Shown piece after piece: positions 61,701-64,000 of a DNA stretch of 64,000 nucleotides. The first letter of the stretch is position 1. Every line of letters begins with the position of its first letter. The notes under the pieces are model-generated. The model ran no database searches, was not told where the DNA came from, and worked only from the letters and a program-made list of their open reading frames with translations. The position numbers and the translations under genes are program-made. Source of the stretch: Roseburia_D yibonii (lineage in GTDB: Bacteria > Bacillota > Clostridia > Lachnospirales > Lachnospiraceae); contig NZ_JACOQH010000001.1 of NCBI RefSeq assembly GCF_014297335.1, positions 479,004-543,003 of the forward strand, read 5' to 3'.

Positions 61701-61867
61701 TCATTCAACAATATCAATCTTATGTCTTTCAGACCATTGCCTTGCGATTTTTTCATAAGCTTCATCACGATATTGGTACCAATGTTTCTCCTCTGCTGTA
61801 TGCAGAACTTGCTCTCAAAGCAGATGGCTTGCAAGGATATGTAGATGCTATGAATGAGTTCAACTAA
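61701..61867. pseudogene. two overlapping gene-tail remnants
   Basis: On the minus strand 61814-61701 reads 'EEKHWYQYRDEAYEKIARQW' and on to a stop, coding-like text with a stop immediately upstream. On the plus strand about 61808-61867 reads 'LQGYVDAMNEFN' and a stop, closely matching 'FQNYVDAMNWFNY' at about 59640-59678. I do not recognise either parent. They look like debris at recombination junctions. Confidence 0.45.
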
Positions 61868-61959
61868 ACTTACATACTCCCTCTGAGTCTTAAGTTACTC
61901 TATAAGTTTCTTTTGAGTTTTTATTGAGTTTTTCTGAAAACAACTCAATAAAAACTCAA

Positions 61960-62325
61960 TTAAATTCTCGATTGCTCACATCCAAGAAATATATATTTTA
62001 CAGCAAGCAATATTCCAGCGAAATGTTGTATTATCTCTTTCAAATCATCACTAAAATCTTCTAAATCTTCCATGGTAATAGCTCCTTCATTTAGGAGCGA
62101 AAGCATAATATAAAATTGAATTGATCTGCTCATCTCACATTGCACTCCACAATCTTTCTTATCCTTTTTTATTCTTTTCTCCAATGTCCAAAATTTCTCA
62201 GATGAATTTCCATCTCCACTTAGTATTTCAATATATTCTTTGTTGAGCTTATCCATATAAGCTTCTTGCCATCCAGCAATTTTACTTCTGAATATTTTCC
62301 AGTCTTTTTCTGGAAATTTGTTCAT
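61960..62325 (-). CDS. small helical protein, paralog of 52691-52948
   Basis: 121 residues. Longer version of the small protein next to DUF6933: N-terminal 'KIAGWQEAYMDKLNKEY', central 'EKFWTLEKRIKKDKKDCGV' and 'EDLEDFSDDLKEII'. The C-terminal about 20 residues ('FAGILLAVKYIFLGC') are hydrophobic. No DUF6933 partner is next to this copy. Function unknown. Confidence 0.65.
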   Translation of the reverse strand: MNKFPEKDWKIFRSKIAGWQEAYMDKLNKEYIEILSGDGNSSEKFWTLEKRIKKDKKDCGVQCEMSRSIQFYIMLSLLNEGAITMEDLEDFSDDLKEIIQHFAGILLAVKYIFLGCEQSRI

Positions 62326-62354
62326 GCTTATTATCTCCTACGTAACATCCACTT

Positions 62355-62651
62355 CTACACTTTAATATACCTTCTCTTTTTTGTAGTTCCAATACATGCT
62401 AACAACTCCATATTCACCAATTCATTTAATAGTTGCCTTGTCCTAGGACCTTTTAAACCTATCTTTTCTGCTACCTGCTCTGTACTATGTTCAACCCCAG
62501 CATCCATATAGACTAAAATCTGCTTCTGCCTTTCTGATAAATCTATTGCTTTCATTTTTGAATCTGCTGATTTTTCTGCTAATTCATCATCAGATTCCTT
62601 TTCCATCTTCATAACAAGTATAACCTGATCAAGATTTGTATCTTCAAGCAA
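62355..62651 (-). CDS. winged-helix protein or C-terminal remnant of a larger regulator
   Basis: 98 codons. 'SERQKQILVYMDAGVEHSTEQVAEKIGLKGPRTRQLLNEL' is a winged helix-turn-helix like the one at the end of AlbA_2-type ATP-binding proteins. The frame is open upstream without an ATG to a TGA about 14 codons before 62651 ('RLFVTGIKPEL'), and the nominal start is TTG, so this is probably the tail of a truncated gene. The in-frame ATGs near 62610 could restart translation. Confidence 0.5.
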   Translation of the reverse strand: MLEDTNLDQVILVMKMEKESDDELAEKSADSKMKAIDLSERQKQILVYMDAGVEHSTEQVAEKIGLKGPRTRQLLNELVNMELLACIGTTKKRRYIKV

Positions 62652-62708
62652 TTCCGGTTTTATCCCCGTTACAAATAGCCTAAATATGTATCAAAGAAAC
62701 TTCAGTGC

Positions 62709-63730
62709 CTACCTTCCATCCACATACTTTTTCAGCAATGTAAATTGCTTTGAAGAAAGCTTATTTTTGTCGCTCGAATTTACTACCACTTCAATTTCTG
62801 GCTTAAAATAGTTATCCGGAAGAGATTCTAAGTAATCTTGTAAAGATGCTAATTCTAAAAACAAATAATAATTCTTTTGAACAAACCACTTACAAAGGAA
62901 ATTACATTTGTCACTTGTACACGTTTCACCACATTTAACTTTTATTGCAGTTTTGTCAATTGACTCCAATCCCATTTCTTTACATCCATACGGATTTTCA
63001 TGCGTTAACTGTGGCAATTCAACATCTACCCTTAGCATAATTTTTTCAACAATACTGTTTTTCTCCAAGAAATTTACTGTTTTGTTCTCATCCAAGTAAT
63101 AATCTGTTTCTATTTCATATCCCTTTGTAATCAAATGGGACAACCAATGAAATCTCGAAGTATCTCCCATATTATCTAAGTTATGGTTTAAAACCAATGC
63201 AGATACACGATAATTACTCATATCCAACAAATCTGCCAATCTCAAGATTATCTTTGTGAATTTTTGACTCCACAACTTCGAACTGGCAGTTGATTTGATT
63301 TTATAAATATCATTTACGTTATATCCATGTGCTTCTGATACCTCTGCAACAATTTCTCTAAGTGCACTATCTATAAATCCCAGTTCATGTCGATTTCTTA
63401 TTTCTGTAGCACTATTTTTTGCATGATTTTCTCGTACTAATTTTTCATAAAACGAATCAACTTTTAAATAATATTCTTTAAGTAATCTCTTCACTGGTCG
63501 TTTTGCTAAATTTGATTTTTTCAACTCTTCACGTATATTCTTAACAAAATCTGAGTATATTTTATTACTCTCGAAACCTCCGGATTGAATTGAATCTAAA
63601 TCTGGAAATGTTACCATTGATATATCATGTAAATAACAGGCTATGAACAACACATAATAGTCATTTTTCGATATATTAATATAATCTATCGCCCTTATTA
63701 TTTTTAATGAATTTTGAATTAGTGTCTGCT
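62709..63730 (-). pseudogene. HD-domain protein cut at the 5' end by an IS
   Basis: About 340 residues of an HD-type protein: 'YLHDISMV' (HD pair), 'YEKLVRENHAKNS' and 'ILRLADLLDMSNYR', each with a counterpart in the HD/HSP90 gene ('YFHDLGMV', 'YQEFVRENHAARI', 'ILRTADLLHITRDR'). A Cys-rich stretch lies near 280 ('CGETCTSDKCNFLC'). No ATPase domain follows. The frame runs into the transposase 3' end near 63730, so about the first 50-100 residues are missing. Probably inactive. Confidence 0.75.
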
Positions 63731-63732
63731 GA

Positions 63733-64000
63733 TTAAGCAGATATCTGCAACTTCCAGCTCTTACATCTGTTCCAGTCATGCCAGAAGCGGAACAGGCGCA
63801 AAAGAGCGTAAAGTATTCGCCTCTGAATCCTGAACAGATTCGTCACGAATACAGATAATGCGATAGAAGTCAACTGCGTTCCTTCCAGTTTTGTGGTAAT
63901 GCAGCTCATACCATAACAGCGTTTGCTCAGGCTGAAGGTGCGCTCCACTTCGATTCTATCGGTATTATCCTGATACTCCTGTTTTTTATCAACTTTTGCT
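63733..64000 (-). mobile_element. IS1182/IS5-like transposase, C-terminal part (runs off window)
   Basis: The frame is open from the window edge to a TAA at 63733. It reads 'DKKQEYQDNTDRIEVERTFSLSKR' in pieces, then 'TKLEGTQLTSIALSVFVTNL', the usual C-terminal text of DDE transposases of this type, with the catalytic Glu in 'EVERTFS'. The IS end should lie just left of 63733. It has interrupted the HD-domain gene. Confidence 0.8.

Noticed and set aside
61583..61867. 94-residue plus-strand protein
   Set aside because: Its first half is antisense to the SWIM-type gene; only the last about 20 codons look like a real, truncated gene tail.

Overview
The window looks like a chromosomal segment of a flagellated gut Lachnospiraceae bacterium of the Roseburia type. 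The evidence is gene content: a bile-salt-hydrolase-type amidase, an oleate hydratase, a flagellin lysine N-methylase, a YjfB motility protein, Gram-positive sigma-A promoters, and T-box, FMN and glmS RNA elements. No 16S rRNA or tRNA lies in the window, so genus is an inference from gene content only.

1 to about 51 kb is ordinary core genome with balanced base composition. In order it holds: a secreted SH3 protein (cut by the window edge) behind a strong promoter and a WalR-like box; trxB; a small motility pair (yjfB, fliB); pepF and a YitT membrane protein; three genes around two YhgE/Pip membrane proteins; glmS with its self-cleaving ribozyme; a P-loop kinase-like gene and a flavin reductase; a GntR regulator facing a hypB / iron-sulfur flavoprotein / hypA / DUF5692 operon; pdxST; a GGDEF-EAL protein; the riboflavin operon ribD-ribE-ribBA-ribH behind an FMN riboswitch; a nucleosidase / radical SAM / SDR operon; the complete F-type ATP synthase operon atpBEFHAGDC; a divergent gene with a sigma-D (flagellar) type promoter; serS with a T-box; oleate hydratase with a TetR gene; bioB under a BirA-like operator; a choloylglycine hydrolase family enzyme; an XRE regulator; a C69 dipeptidase; a CobW-type GTPase; a YjbR-MGMT fusion; and an XRE-TPR / M15 peptidase pair.

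From about 51 kb to the right edge the DNA becomes strongly AT-rich and turns into an accessory or defence island with many broken genes. It holds an IS66 remnant, a DUF6933 gene, small paralogous proteins, a YafQ-DinJ type toxin-antitoxin pair, a very large HD-domain/HSP90-type ATPase split by a frameshift, a type II restriction-modification operon (XRE, cytosine-5 methyltransferase, PmeII-like endonuclease), a vsr repair gene with an in-frame TGA where arginine is expected, a DUF6710 gene with an N-terminally truncated SWIM-family protein, scattered gene tails, and a second HD-domain gene cut by an IS1182/IS5-like transposase that runs off the window.

The most promising candidate for an unusual system is the HD-HSP90 module placed directly behind the restriction-modification genes, with a second HD gene of the same kind about 6 kb away. 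The HypA/HypB operon built around a large flavoprotein, with no hydrogenase in sight, and the sigma-D-type gene beside the ATP synthase operon are the best core-genome oddities.
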